NCBI RefSeq assembly: GCF_006738645.1
Contig: NZ_AP019700.1
Span: 1,934,001 to 1,998,000 of the forward strand
Length of the DNA: 64,000 bases
Direction of reading: 5' to 3'
Origin: Stella humosa
GTDB taxonomy: Bacteria > Pseudomonadota > Alphaproteobacteria > ATCC43930 > Allostellaceae
Made by a program: the position numbers and the translations under genes. Shown here piece by piece: positions 1-8,089 of the stretch. The notes below the pieces were generated by a model, which saw only the letters and a list, made by a program, of their open reading frames with translations, ran no database searches and was not told the origin of the DNA. Numbering within the stretch: position 1 is the stretch's first letter; each line of letters starts with the position of its first letter.

Positions 1-68
1 CCGGGCAGATGGCGGCGCAGGTGCAGATCGGTGGCGTGCAGGATCGTCAGCGGGGCAGGCACAGGCAT
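1..68 (-). CDS. Metallophosphoesterase, N-terminal end only
   Basis: Only the first 22 codons lie in the window; the gene runs off the left edge. The start ATG (bases 66-68, reverse strand) has a GGAGGA ribosome site just upstream. The peptide starts MPVPAPLTILHATDLHLRR. The stretch LTILHATDLHL is the first metal-binding block (D-x-H) of calcineurin-like phosphoesterases, where Asp and His bind the first of two metals. The substrate cannot be told from this fragment. It is transcribed away from the YnfA-type gene, so bases 69-301 must hold both promoters. Confidence 0.6.
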   Translation of the reverse strand, partial: MPVPAPLTILHATDLHLRRHLP

Positions 69-301
69 TTTCCTCCGGCGAGGCCCGGTCGATGCCGAAC
101 CTTCGTGACGCATCCGCAGCGCGGCGGACGCTGTAACAAGACTGTCATATGAGTATCCGGATTTCCATGGGCGGCTGATCGGCCGATCCAATATCTTCAG
201 CCGATGACGCTTCGGCGACGGTCCGGTGACGGTTTGGCTGCGGCGGCCGCCTGGCGATCGGCTACCCTCCACCCGCGGACATGGCGGGGAGCGCGGCTGG
301 A

Positions 302-634
302 ATGCGATCGTTCATAGTCTTTGGCGGTGCCGCCGCGGCCGAGATCGCCGGATGCTTCGCCTTCTGGGCCTGGCTGCGCCTGGGCGCCTCGCCCTGGTGG
401 CTGCTGCCGGGCGCGGCGTCGCTGGGGCTCTTTGCCTGCCTGCTCACCCTGGTCGAGAGCGACCATGCCGGCCGCGCGTACGCGGCCTATGGCGGCATCT
501 ACATCCTGGCGTCGGTGCTGTGGCTGTGGCTGGCGGAGGGCAGCCGGCCCGATCGGTGGGACGTCATCGGCGCGGCCATCTGCCTGGCCGGTGCTGCCAT
601 CATCCTGTTCGGGCCGCGTCCGGCCACAGGCTGA
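302..634 (+). CDS. YnfA family (UPF0060) small inner-membrane protein
   Basis: A protein of about 110 residues made almost entirely of four hydrophobic helices separated by short loops, the size and layout of the YnfA/UPF0060 family. Family features visible are the early [16 protein letters not shown] segment, the YAAYGGIYI segment in the third helix and a C-terminal helix rich in Ala, Ile and Leu. YnfA proteins are related in fold to small multidrug resistance exporters; some are reported to export quaternary compounds, but the natural role is not settled. An upstream in-frame ATG (281) exists, but the start at MRSF fits the family length better. It stands alone, divergent from the phosphoesterase. 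Confidence 0.85.
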   Translation: MRSFIVFGGAAAAEIAGCFAFWAWLRLGASPWWLLPGAASLGLFACLLTLVESDHAGRAYAAYGGIYILASVLWLWLAEGSRPDRWDVIGAAICLAGAAIILFGPRPATG

Positions 635-737
635 GGGTCGTTCGCTGATGCGGCCGATCCGTTGACACTGTCCCCGGCTTGTGGCGCCTTGGCGCGCCGC
701 CGGGATCGCGGCGGCATTGCGGACGGGCAGGGACCAG

Positions 738-1898
738 ATGGATATCGGCAGGATCCGGGCGGATACGCCCGCCGTGGCGCGGCGCGCCTACATGCACAAT
801 GCGGGTGCCGCGCTGATGCCGGTGCCGGTGGTCGATGCGGTGAAGCAGCATATCGACCTGGAGGCCGAGATCGGCGGCTATGCCGCCGCCACCCAGGAGT
901 TGGAGCGCTGCGAGGCGGTCTATGATTCGGTGGCCCGCCTGCTGAACGCCCATCGCGACGAGATCGCGCTGGTGGAGAACGCCACCGTCGCCTGGCAGAT
1001 GGCGTTCTATTCGCTGCAGTTCGGGCCGGGCGACCGCATCCTGACGGCCGAGGCGGAATATGCCGCCAACTACGTCGCCTTCCTCCAGGTCGCCCGCCGC
1101 ACGGGTGCTGTGATCGACGTGATCCCGAGCGACGCCACCGGCCAGATCGACGTGGCCGCATTGGAGCGCATGATCGATGACCGGGTGAAGCTGATCGGCA
1201 TCACCTGGGTCCCGACCAACGGTGGCCTCACCAACCCGGCGGCGGCCGTCGGCCGCGTCGCCCGGGCGCATGGCATCCCCTACCTGCTCGATGCCTGCCA
1301 GGCGGTCGGACAGATGCCGGTCGACGTCCAGGCGATCGGCTGCGACATGCTGTCGGCGACGGGCCGCAAGTTCCTGCGCGGGCCGCGCGGCACCGGCTTC
1401 CTCTATGTCCGCCAGGGGCTGCTGGAGAAGCTCGAGCCGCCGATGATCGACCACTATGCGGCACCCTGGGTCGCGCGCGATCGCTACGAGTTGCGCGCCG
1501 ACGCCCGCCGTTTCGAGAACTGGGAGAACAACTACGCCGCGCGCCTGGGCATGGGGGTCGCCATCGACTATGCGCTGGCGATCGGTCTAGAGGCGATCGA
1601 GGCGCGCTGCCACCTTCTGTCCGGCCGGCTGCGGGATGGGCTGGCGGCGATCCCGGGCGTCATCGTCCGCGACCTTGGCCAGAATCCGTCGGCCATCGTC
1701 AGCTTCACGGTGGAAGGGCGCGAGGCGGGAGACGTGGTGGCGGCCGCCCAGCAGGCCGGCATCGTCATCGGCGCCTCGCAGGCATCCAGCACGCGCATCG
1801 ATGCCGAGCGCCGCGGCCTGCCGCCGGTCGTCCGCGCCTCGCCGCACTACTACAATACCGAGGACGAGATCGACCGGCTGCTGGCCGTCGTGCGGTAG
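738..1898 (+). CDS. Class V aminotransferase (PLP enzyme, cysteine desulfurase/isopenicillin N epimerase-like)
   Basis: 386 residues with the fold-type I PLP layout of class V aminotransferases. The PLP lysine lies in SATGRKFLRGPRGTGF, the typical block following the cofactor Asp in YLLDACQAVGQ. The N-terminal MHNAGAALMP block is the substrate-loop signature seen in isopenicillin N epimerase and selenocysteine-lyase-like members. There is no obvious catalytic Cys loop of a SufS/IscS desulfurase, so a lyase, epimerase or transaminase acting on a small amino acid is more likely. The ATG at MDIGR is preferred over an upstream in-frame start because homologues begin near here. It ends three bases before the converging YkgJ gene. 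Confidence 0.8.
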   Translation: MDIGRIRADTPAVARRAYMHNAGAALMPVPVVDAVKQHIDLEAEIGGYAAATQELERCEAVYDSVARLLNAHRDEIALVENATVAWQMAFYSLQFGPGDRILTAEAEYAANYVAFLQVARRTGAVIDVIPSDATGQIDVAALERMIDDRVKLIGITWVPTNGGLTNPAAAVGRVARAHGIPYLLDACQAVGQMPVDVQAIGCDMLSATGRKFLRGPRGTGFLYVRQGLLEKLEPPMIDHYAAPWVARDRYELRADARRFENWENNYAARLGMGVAIDYALAIGLEAIEARCHLLSGRLRDGLAAIPGVIVRDLGQNPSAIVSFTVEGREAGDVVAAAQQAGIVIGASQASSTRIDAERRGLPPVVRASPHYYNTEDEIDRLLAVVR

Positions 1899-1901
1899 CC
1901 C

Positions 1902-2261
1902 TCAGAGCCCGAACTTGCGCCGGGCGACAAGGCATTCCTCGTCGCCCGGCATGCAGGCGCGGCACACGTCCGGCCGGTCGGCATAGATGCCGCAGGCGGC
2001 TGCCACGCCGATCTCTCCCACCAGAGCGGTACAGCGGTCGTTCTCGCAGCGCATCCCCCCGCGCGAGGCGCTGACCATGGCCTCGGGAATGCGGGCCAGG
2101 GCTTCGTCGCTTTCCAGCGAGAAGCGCGGCCAGTCGGCCGAATAGCCGCAGCAGGCGCCGCAGGACTGGCACAGCGCCGATGCCTCGGCCTCGCTGAGCG
2201 ATGCGACGTCGATCTCGGCCAGCATTGCGGTCACGCGGGTTGGTTCATGGTCATCGTTCAT
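1902..2261 (-). CDS. YkgJ family cysteine-cluster protein
   Basis: 119 residues with the family's metal-binding cysteines: CQSCGACCGY near residue 31, then CENDRC near 72, CGIYADRPDVCRAC around 90-103, and a late Cys in DEECLVARR. This spacing is that of YkgJ-type putative Fe-S or zinc cluster proteins, whose biochemical role is still unclear. The start ATG (MNDDHEP) is the first in-frame Met that keeps the normal family length; a much longer upstream frame runs antisense to the helicase gene and is not real. It converges with the aminotransferase gene and diverges from the helicase leader. Confidence 0.85.
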   Translation of the reverse strand: MNDDHEPTRVTAMLAEIDVASLSEAEASALCQSCGACCGYSADWPRFSLESDEALARIPEAMVSASRGGMRCENDRCTALVGEIGVAAACGIYADRPDVCRACMPGDEECLVARRKFGL

Positions 2262-2352
2262 TGCTTCCAGAATCGCCGCCTGCACATTGATATAAATTGA
2301 CCGGCGGCGGCGAGGCGAGTATGCCCTCGCTCCATAGAACGACATTTCGGGT

Positions 2353-2506
2353 GGTGCGGTTCGGCCGCACCCGGGAACGCGTGCCGGTGATCGGATGGTC
2401 CTGGTGCGCTTGGGCGTTGCTTGGAGCAACGCGCCGAAGGCGTCGTCCTTTCCCTCCGGGTTCGCCCGGCCCCGTGTTGGTTCGCCCCCGGCAATGCTTG
2501 CCGGGG
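2353..2506 (+). promoter_or_regulatory. Helicase-gene leader with four tandem perfect hairpins
   Basis: The roughly 270 bases between the YkgJ start and the helicase start contain four perfect inverted repeats in a row. (1) 2353-2359 pairs with 2365-2371, loop TTCGG. (2) 2414-2420 pairs with 2426-2432, loop TTGGA. (3) 2456-2460 pairs with 2465-2469, loop TTCG. (4) 2486-2494 pairs with 2498-2506, loop TGC. The last ends about five bases before a GAAAGG sequence that could be the ribosome site. None has a T tract, so they do not look like ordinary terminators. Long structured leaders are known for cold-shock helicase mRNAs; that this one is regulatory is inference. Confidence 0.6.
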
Positions 2507-2528
2507 CCGAGAAAGGTTCAGCTTTCCA

Positions 2529-4268
2529 GTGGCATTTCCCCCTACCAGCGCCCCGCTTGCGCGGGCGCTCTCCGAGCGCGACTACCAGGAACCCACGCCC
2601 GTCCAGAGCGCCGTGCTCGAGCCGGCGGCGATCGACCGCGACCTGCTCGTCTCCGCCCAGACCGGGTCCGGCAAGACCGTTGCCTATGGGCTGGCGATGG
2701 CCACGACCCTGCTGGGCGAATCCGAGCGCATGGAGCGCGCGGGCGATCCCATGGCGCTCATCGTCGCGCCGACACGCGAGCTGGCCTTGCAGGTCCATCG
2801 CGAACTGACCTGGCTTTACGCCCAGACCGGCGCCCGCGTCGTCTCCTGCGTCGGCGGCATGGACCCCGGCGCCGAGCGCCGCAACCTGCATGGCGGCGCG
2901 CACATCGTCGTCGGCACGCCGGGCCGCCTGCGCGACCATCTGGAGCGCGGCGTGCTGCGCCTGGGCGGCCTGCGCGCGGTCGTCCTCGACGAGGCCGACG
3001 AGATGCTCGACCTCGGATTCCGCGAGGACCTGGAGTTCATCCTCGACGCGATGCCCGACGACCGGCGGACGCTGCTGTTCTCGGCCACCCTGCCCAAGGA
3101 CATCGTCAGCCTGGCCGGCCGCTACCAGAAGAACGCCCACCGCATCGCGGTCGGCGGCGGCGAGCGCGGCCATGCCGACATCGAGTATCGCGCCATCCGC
3201 GTGTCCCCGCGGGCGGCCGAGCTGACCGTCGTCAACGTGCTGCGGTTCATCGAGGCGCCGAGCGCCATCGTCTTCTGCAACACGCGCGAGGCGGTGCGCC
3301 ATCTGCTGGCGATCCTGCTGGAGCGCGGTTTCGCCGCCGTCGCCCTGTCGGGCGAACTCAGCCAGAACGAGCGCAACCACGCCCTGCAGGCGCTGCGCGA
3401 CGGCCGGGCGCGGGTCTGCGTGGCGACCGACGTTGCCGCGCGCGGCATCGACCTGCCCAACCTCGGCCTCGTCATCCACGCCGAGCTGCCGCACGACCCC
3501 GAGGTGCTGCAGCACCGCAGCGGCCGCACCGGCCGGGCCGGGCGCAAGGGGATCAGCGTCCTGCTGGTGCCGCCGATGCGCCGCCGCCGGGCCGAACTGC
3601 TGCTGGGTGCAGCCCGGGTCAATGCGAGCTGGAGCGGCCCGCCGTCCGCCGACGACATCCGCAAGCTGGACCAGCAGCGCATGCTGCAGAACCCGCTGCT
3701 GACCGAGCCCGCCGGCGAGGAGGACCTCGCCATGGCCCGCGCGCTGCTGGCCGAGCGCTCACCCGAGGATATCGCGGCGGCACTCGTCCGGGTCTATCGC
3801 TCGCAGCTCCCCGCACCCGAGGAAGTGTTCGATCCCGGTCCGGAACGCAGCGTGCGCGACCGCGACCGCGAGCGCGTCCCGGCAGCCGCCGGCCCGCGTA
3901 CCGTCGGCGCCCCGACGGCGGCACCGCGCAGCCGCATCGCCCGCAGCGTCTGGTTCCGCCTCAATGTCGGCCGCCAGAAGAATGCCGACCCGCGCTGGCT
4001 GCTGCCGATGATCTGCCGCCAGGGCATGATCACCAAGGCCGACATCGGCGCCATCCGCATCTTCGACCGCGAGACCCGGTTCGAGATCGACGAGCAGGTG
4101 GTCGAGGCCTTCCAGGCCGCCGTCGCCCGCGTCGAGCGTGGCGACGTGCGCATCGAGCGGGTGCCTGAGGGCGAGGTCCGCGCCGCGGTCGCCGCGTCGG
4201 CCCCGTCGATGCCGGGCCAGGTGCGCCGCAAGGAAAGGCCGGCCCGCGTCAATCGCGCGGTGGCGTAA
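2529..4268 (+). CDS. DEAD-box ATP-dependent RNA helicase (CsdA/DbpA-like)
   Basis: A full RecA-like two-domain helicase: Q motif (DYQEPTPVQ), Walker A AQTGSGKT, PTRELA, the DEAD box LDEADEMLDLGF, SAT in LLFSATLPKD, and in the second domain ATDVAARGID and HRSGRTGRAG. The C-terminal part, from RSVWFRLNVGRQKNADP onward, matches the DbpA-type RNA-binding domain, suggesting work on structured RNA in ribosome assembly or cold adaptation. A GTG at 2529 is chosen because the residues upstream of VAFPPTS are leader sequence carrying hairpins, and GAAAGG lies upstream. The next Met is inside the helicase core. The strong hairpin just past the stop probably ends the transcript. Confidence 0.9.
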   Translation: MAFPPTSAPLARALSERDYQEPTPVQSAVLEPAAIDRDLLVSAQTGSGKTVAYGLAMATTLLGESERMERAGDPMALIVAPTRELALQVHRELTWLYAQTGARVVSCVGGMDPGAERRNLHGGAHIVVGTPGRLRDHLERGVLRLGGLRAVVLDEADEMLDLGFREDLEFILDAMPDDRRTLLFSATLPKDIVSLAGRYQKNAHRIAVGGGERGHADIEYRAIRVSPRAAELTVVNVLRFIEAPSAIVFCNTREAVRHLLAILLERGFAAVALSGELSQNERNHALQALRDGRARVCVATDVAARGIDLPNLGLVIHAELPHDPEVLQHRSGRTGRAGRKGISVLLVPPMRRRRAELLLGAARVNASWSGPPSADDIRKLDQQRMLQNPLLTEPAGEEDLAMARALLAERSPEDIAAALVRVYRSQLPAPEEVFDPGPERSVRDRDRERVPAAAGPRTVGAPTAAPRSRIARSVWFRLNVGRQKNADPRWLLPMICRQGMITKADIGAIRIFDRETRFEIDEQVVEAFQAAVARVERGDVRIERVPEGEVRAAVAASAPSMPGQVRRKERPARVNRAVA

Positions 4269-4274
4269 GCCTGA

Positions 4275-4309
4275 CTGCCGCACCGGCCGGCAATCGGCCG
4301 GTGCGGCAG
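4275..4309 (+). terminator. Strong hairpin after the helicase gene
   Basis: A perfect 15-bp stem (4275-4289 with 4295-4309) around the loop GCAAT, beginning six bases after the helicase stop codon. There is no T run after it on the plus strand, so it is either a U-tract-independent terminator or a 3' end protector. It also sits 20 bases beyond the stop of the converging DUF1127 gene and may serve both. Confidence 0.65.
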
Positions 4310-4328
4310 GTCGGATACCCTTCGGCGA

Positions 4329-4496
4329 TCAGGCGCGCCACATCGGCTTTTCGGTCTCGCGTAGCTGGTCGCGGGTGGTGAGCCCGATGTCCATCAGCAG
4401 ATGCGCGTCGAGCTGTGCCATGCAGCGGCGGTGCATGCTGCGCGCCTGCCAGGTGTGGAAGAGGCGGCTGACGGAGCGCGAAATCTTCTGGGCCAT
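4329..4496 (-). CDS. DUF1127 small protein
   Basis: A 55-residue ORF starting MAQKISRSVSRLFHTW. It has a basic amphipathic N-terminal part, then the core LDAHLLMDIGLTTRDQLRE, the typical DUF1127 (YjiS-like) ending in which LxDIGLTRxDI is conserved. These very short Arg-rich proteins are common in alphaproteobacteria; some bind RNA and influence phosphate or carbon metabolism. A GGAG sequence lies 8-9 bases upstream of the ATG. It faces the helicase gene, and the shared hairpin lies between the two stops. Confidence 0.85.
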   Translation of the reverse strand: MAQKISRSVSRLFHTWQARSMHRRCMAQLDAHLLMDIGLTTRDQLRETEKPMWRA

Positions 4497-4647
4497 CGGA
4501 CTGTCTCCGGAACGGGTGAGCGTCGCCGCTCGATAGCCTTCAGTCGCCCATCCATCTTCGCCGGTTCAACGCGCGCGCAATTTTCCGCCCTTATGGCGCA
4601 AACGCACCAACGGCCCAGATCAATGGGTTAGCGGCAGGGGGGCGGCG

Positions 4648-4737
4648 ATGAGCCGGCTAGGACGGTGGTGTCGGGTCGCCGTCCTTGCGGGCAGCGCTCT
4701 GGTCAGCGGCGGTGGTGGCGCGGTCGGATCTGCATTA
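4648..4737 (+). pseudogene. Truncated gene for an exported protein (signal peptide only)
   Basis: An ATG with an excellent ribosome site (AGGGGGG then five bases) opens a frame for a classic Sec signal peptide: MSRLGRWCRV, a hydrophobic core, then AVGSALA as a likely cleavage site. Immediately after that site, around base 4735, the sequence changes to AT-richer DNA coding on the opposite strand. The plus frame then runs on without meaning to 4935. The simplest reading is that the rest of this exported protein was removed when the accessory block entered. No continuation of the mature protein is seen at the far end of the block near 9.9 kb. Confidence 0.55.
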
Positions 4738-5796
4738 GCTAATACTCCCGCTTCTTGGGGCCGGCCAGAATTGCAGAAAATCTACTCCGTACAGTCTCGG
4801 AGAATCAGTAAAGCCGCGGTCGTTTTCGAACGGAGCGAGGGTCCATGCAGAAAATGTGTAGCGCCCCACGAATTTCGGGTCAGCAGCGATAAGGTAAGTG
4901 ACGCGTGCCGTTACCGCCAAGCACTGGCGATCTGAATGGTCGTCGATATGGGAACCTGCGGAATTCCACTGCTTTATAAAAGCTCTAAAGTCGGCAAGTG
5001 GCATCTTCAGGATGTTCGTACCAGCGATCTTTTCTCCCGGAAACAATGCTCGCCCGCCGACCAGGCGGCTAGCGATGCTGAATGCGCCTGCATTGCTCCG
5101 CGCCTCATCTTCTGCATCACTTATCCCGGCGTATCCCGCGACGAGATCAATATTAATATTGACATAGACAGCAGGAGTTTTCCCCACATTCTCGGCTCGG
5201 TAGATGATGCTCAGGGTAATATCACGGTCGTCGGCGGCAGGAATGACGAGGGGGCCAGCGATATCGACATGCACAGAAAGCCACGGTCGGTCGATGTTAA
5301 TCATCGAATTTTCGGCGGTATCGGCAGACCGCCGAGCTTCATTCGCGGCTTGCTCAGCGAACTGTACGTTGTCGATCGCAGCTTTCGCGGACTCACGGCT
5401 CGCGAGAGCAGACTCGCGAGCGAAGTAGAGCGTCATCAGCAAGAAATAGACGCCAGCCAATCCAGCGTAGAACTGCTTGTCGGCGATGAAGGAAGCGACC
5501 CGCGCCGATTTCGCCATGCTCCGCTGCTGACAAAGATCGGCTTCATCGTGATCCCGGGGCTTTTTGCAGTTTGGCTTGTCCCACTCGGCGTCGACGGAAT
5601 TGTTCGTCCAAGAGAAGGAAATGGAGAGACCGCCGCCGCTGTTTTTTTGCTCGGGGTTGGTTTGAGCAGCGTTGTCGGGCTGCTCGCTATCCTCGAGTTT
5701 TGGTGAGGACCCAAAGTGCGCGCCGATCGCCACTACTAACGTGATGATTCCGGCCAAAACCCATGGAATAAACGGCTTCAGAGAAGGTCGTCGCAT
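4735..5796 (-). CDS. Hypothetical membrane protein with C-terminal beta domain
   Basis: 353 residues from the ATG at MRRPSLK. There are two membrane helices, one near the N-terminus (FIPWVLAGIITLVVAIGAHF) and one in the middle (YAGLAGVYFLLMTLYFA). A short charged coiled segment follows, then RPWLSVHVDI and a C-terminal beta-rich part with ENVGKTPAVYVNI. The pattern of helix, coiled coil, R-P/A-W/Y-L and N-x-G-K-T-P-A is shared by many unnamed proteins in mobile and defence regions; no function is known. The start is uncertain: a TTG eight codons earlier has a GAGGGG sequence downstream of it. Base composition is clearly poorer in G+C than the flanking genes, indicating transfer. Confidence 0.7.
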   Translation of the reverse strand: MRRPSLKPFIPWVLAGIITLVVAIGAHFGSSPKLEDSEQPDNAAQTNPEQKNSGGGLSISFSWTNNSVDAEWDKPNCKKPRDHDEADLCQQRSMAKSARVASFIADKQFYAGLAGVYFLLMTLYFARESALASRESAKAAIDNVQFAEQAANEARRSADTAENSMINIDRPWLSVHVDIAGPLVIPAADDRDITLSIIYRAENVGKTPAVYVNINIDLVAGYAGISDAEDEARSNAGAFSIASRLVGGRALFPGEKIAGTNILKMPLADFRAFIKQWNSAGSHIDDHSDRQCLAVTARVTYLIAADPKFVGRYTFSAWTLAPFENDRGFTDSPRLYGVDFLQFWPAPRSGSIS

Positions 5797-5847
5797 CCCG
5801 CGACGGTAGCAGCCCCTCAATCGTCGCGCGACTCATCCCGCGTGGAA

Positions 5848-6075
5848 CTATGCGTCTTCCAACCGCACCGTCTGGCACCCGATCGCCACCAGCGACTGCA
5901 CCAGGAAGACGGCCGAGAAGCCGCCCCGGCTGATCTTGTTCTTGATGTTGGCCTCGTTCTCCTGGATGCCCAGCGCGGCCAGCTTCTCCGACAGATCGCG
6001 ATAGCTCAGGTTCCGGCGCTTCAGTTCGGCCTTCAGGATGCCTTTGACCCGGCCATTCCACTCGGCGTCTGCCAT
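5848..6075 (-). CDS. DUF6471 domain protein
   Basis: 75 residues, recognised as the DUF6471 type: ILKAELKRRNLSYRDLSEKL, then LGIQENEANIKNKISRGGFSA and a hydrophobic C-terminus. The arrangement resembles a small helix-turn-helix fold, so a DNA-binding role is plausible but unproven. It is divergent from the IS1595-type transposase, with 111 bases between the starts. It may be a passenger gene or regulator of that element. Confidence 0.75.
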   Translation of the reverse strand: MADAEWNGRVKGILKAELKRRNLSYRDLSEKLAALGIQENEANIKNKISRGGFSAVFLVQSLVAIGCQTVRLEDA

Positions 6076-6186
6076 GATGTCCTCGCTTGCGGTGCGGATG
6101 ACATCTTATTCGATACTTAGGCCATTGACAACGAGACGAGAGGTAATCATATTCAGTGCCTAGGACCTGAAAACGGGTACCTTCCT

Positions 6187-7146
6187 ATGTCTCAGCACTT
6201 CCTCCTCTCTGCCAAGGCCCGGACGCTCAGCGTCACGAAGGTTGCGCGGATGAGCCACGAGGAAGCCGCCCAGACCTTCCGGGCGCTGCGCTGGGCCAAC
6301 AATGACGGCAACCCGGTGTGCCCGGCCTGCGGCTGCACGACCTGCTACGAGTACGCCACGCGCGCCATCTTCAAGTGCAAGGGCTGCGGCAAGCAGTTCT
6401 CGGTCACGTCGGGCACGCTGTTCGCCTCGCGCAAGCTGCCGATCCGGGATTACCTGCTCGCCATCGCGATCTTCGCGAACGCGGTAAAGGGGATCTCGGC
6501 CCTCCAGCTCGGCCGCGATCTCGATATCTCCTACAAGTCGGCATTCGTCCTGGCGCACAAGCTGCGCGAGGCGATGATGGCCGAGCAGAACGAATTGATC
6601 CTGTCGGGCATCGTGGAAGTCGATGGCGCCTACTTCGGCGGTCATTTCCGCCAGGAGAACCGGAAGGCCGATCGCCGGGACCGTCGCCTTGCCGAGAACC
6701 AGACCGGTCAGCGCCGGGTCGTCGTCGTGATGCGGGAGCGCGGCGGCCGGACCGCCACCAGCGTCTTCCATCGCGAGGACCAAGCCGTTCCCACGATCCT
6801 GGATCGGGTCGCCCGTGGCTCGACCATCATGGCCGACGAGGCGTCTTCTTGGGACGATCTCCACGCCGTCTATGCCGCCCGGCGGATCAACCACTCGGTC
6901 GCGTTCTCCGACGACGGCGCCTGCACCAATCAGGCGGAAAGCTACTTCTCTCGCCTGCGCCGCGCGGAGTGGGGCCAGCACCACCACCTCAGCAGCCAGT
7001 ACCTCGCTTGCTATGCCGGCGAAATGGCATGGCGCGAGGACTACCGCCGCCGCGCCAATGGCGAGCAGTTCACGATGATCGCCGCCGGGGCGCTCAATCG
7101 GCCGGTGTCGCGGGTGTGGGCGGGGTACTGGCAGCGGGCAGCTTAG
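6187..7146 (+). CDS. IS1595-family (ISXO2-like) transposase
   Basis: 319 residues. An N-terminal zinc ribbon has Cys45-x2-Cys48 and Cys64-x2-Cys67. The ISXO2-type catalytic domain shows VDGAYFGG (first Asp), TIMADEASSWDDL (second Asp) and NQAESYFSRLRRAEWG (Glu in the family's N-x-x-E-S-F/Y-F-S-R motif). All three acidic residues and the frame are intact, so the enzyme may be active. I could not find convincing terminal inverted repeats around it or around it plus the DUF6471 gene, so the element's ends are not drawn. Confidence 0.85.
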   Translation: MSQHFLLSAKARTLSVTKVARMSHEEAAQTFRALRWANNDGNPVCPACGCTTCYEYATRAIFKCKGCGKQFSVTSGTLFASRKLPIRDYLLAIAIFANAVKGISALQLGRDLDISYKSAFVLAHKLREAMMAEQNELILSGIVEVDGAYFGGHFRQENRKADRRDRRLAENQTGQRRVVVVMRERGGRTATSVFHREDQAVPTILDRVARGSTIMADEASSWDDLHAVYAARRINHSVAFSDDGACTNQAESYFSRLRRAEWGQHHHLSSQYLACYAGEMAWREDYRRRANGEQFTMIAAGALNRPVSRVWAGYWQRAA

Positions 7147-7156
7147 GGGCGCTCGA

Positions 7157-7669
7157 CTAACTGGATATCGTTGGCAAAATAGGCAGGCCCGCCCCAGACT
7201 CCCAGCTAAGGTGGCTGACGTGGGTGCGGAAATAAGGGTAAGAAGCGAAGCGGCTAACGCGCCTCATATAAATGAAGACTGCGCGATGAGAGCAGCCAGC
7301 CAAACCATCATACGCAACTAAATAAGTCGCCAATATAGAAAGGGTCTTCTTGCGCCGCGCGCGCGCAGTCACAGACCAGATCCACTTGCCAGTTGCTACT
7401 CCATCGTCAAAATCGAAGTCCGTAAATGTGGAGTTGTAGCCAAGCTTACTCACAATTTCCCCATCATGATTGTGCTCAAAGTATGCTGGGATCACCTCGA
7501 ACTCTGAGCCGATGAGCAGTATGTCTCTCAACTTGGCTGAGCGTGCGACTTCGTTGTATTCTTCGGTCGCAAACGCAGCGCCATCCCCCGCCTTATCCTC
7601 AGTCGGGATTAGGCTTTGAGGGGATGGCGCTTCCGAGTTCTTAGGCGGCAAGCTGCCCCCCGAACGCAT
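7157..7669 (-). CDS. SecB-like chaperone of a putative toxin-antitoxin-chaperone locus
   Basis: 170 residues from the Met at MRSGGSL, whose first 29 bases overlap the end of the HTH gene. After a disordered leader of about 35 residues, the chain has alternating beta segments (FEVIPAYFEH, FTDFDFDDG, WIWSVTARARRKKTL, ILATYLVAYDGL). It ends with VSRFASYPYFRTHVSHL and GAGLPILPTIS. That last part resembles the conserved helix and C-terminal LPxLxP strand of SecB (in SecB, FPxAR...G..P.L.L.P). SecB-like chaperones encoded after a HigBA-type pair control the antitoxin in TAC systems. No clear ribosome site is seen; coupling to the HTH gene is likely. The call rests on pattern recognition. Confidence 0.55.
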   Translation of the reverse strand: MRSGGSLPPKNSEAPSPQSLIPTEDKAGDGAAFATEEYNEVARSAKLRDILLIGSEFEVIPAYFEHNHDGEIVSKLGYNSTFTDFDFDDGVATGKWIWSVTARARRKKTLSILATYLVAYDGLAGCSHRAVFIYMRRVSRFASYPYFRTHVSHLSWESGAGLPILPTISS

Positions 7670-8057
7670 TGTCGTTAGCCTCGCTATCGAAACCCTCCCA
7701 TTCCTGACCGCCCTTCGGCGAGTAAGCCTGCGTGATCGCTTCACCAGGTGCAAACCGCTCCCTCTGCGTCCGACCATCGCCCTTCACGGGGATGATAGAT
7801 TGCAGAGCCGGGCATGTGAGCTGAGGAACTTCACCAAGAGCATGAAAGATTCTGGCGATCGTCCGCAGCGTCAAATTAGTGGGCTCGTCCCTAAAAATCT
7901 GACTCACACGAGGCTCCGTAATGCCCAAAATGCGCGCCAAGTCGACCGGCTTCAGATCTTTAATTTCCAAGAGATTGTGAATCGCAAACTGAACATCCGC
8001 AATCAATGCCTCCTCAGCAAAGATAACGCCGTCATCAGCGATCTTCTTAACCATCAT
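7641..8057 (-). CDS. XRE/HigA-type antitoxin with C-terminal extension
   Basis: 138 residues. Residues about 22-75 form a Cro/C1 helix-turn-helix: NLLEIKDLKPVDLARILGI followed by TEPRVSQIFRDEPTNLTLR. After the HTH comes a polar tail of roughly 50 residues with an exposed hydrophobic patch (EWEGFD) near the end. In chaperone-controlled HigA antitoxins such a tail (chaperone addiction region) is what the SecB-like protein binds. A GGGAG sequence precedes the double ATG; the second Met is the better spaced. It lies 32 bases after the putative toxin gene and overlaps the SecB-like gene, so the three are probably co-transcribed and repressed by this protein. Confidence 0.7.
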   Translation of the reverse strand: MMVKKIADDGVIFAEEALIADVQFAIHNLLEIKDLKPVDLARILGITEPRVSQIFRDEPTNLTLRTIARIFHALGEVPQLTCPALQSIIPVKGDGRTQRERFAPGEAITQAYSPKGGQEWEGFDSEANDNAFGGQLAA

Positions 8058-8089
8058 ACGCTCCCAGTCTAAGCACTTATATACCTCAA

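Noticed and set aside
5820-7170. Terminal inverted repeats enclosing DUF6471 and the IS1595 transposase
   Set aside because: Only short partial matches (around GCGACT/AGTC) were found near the two ends; not better than chance by eye.
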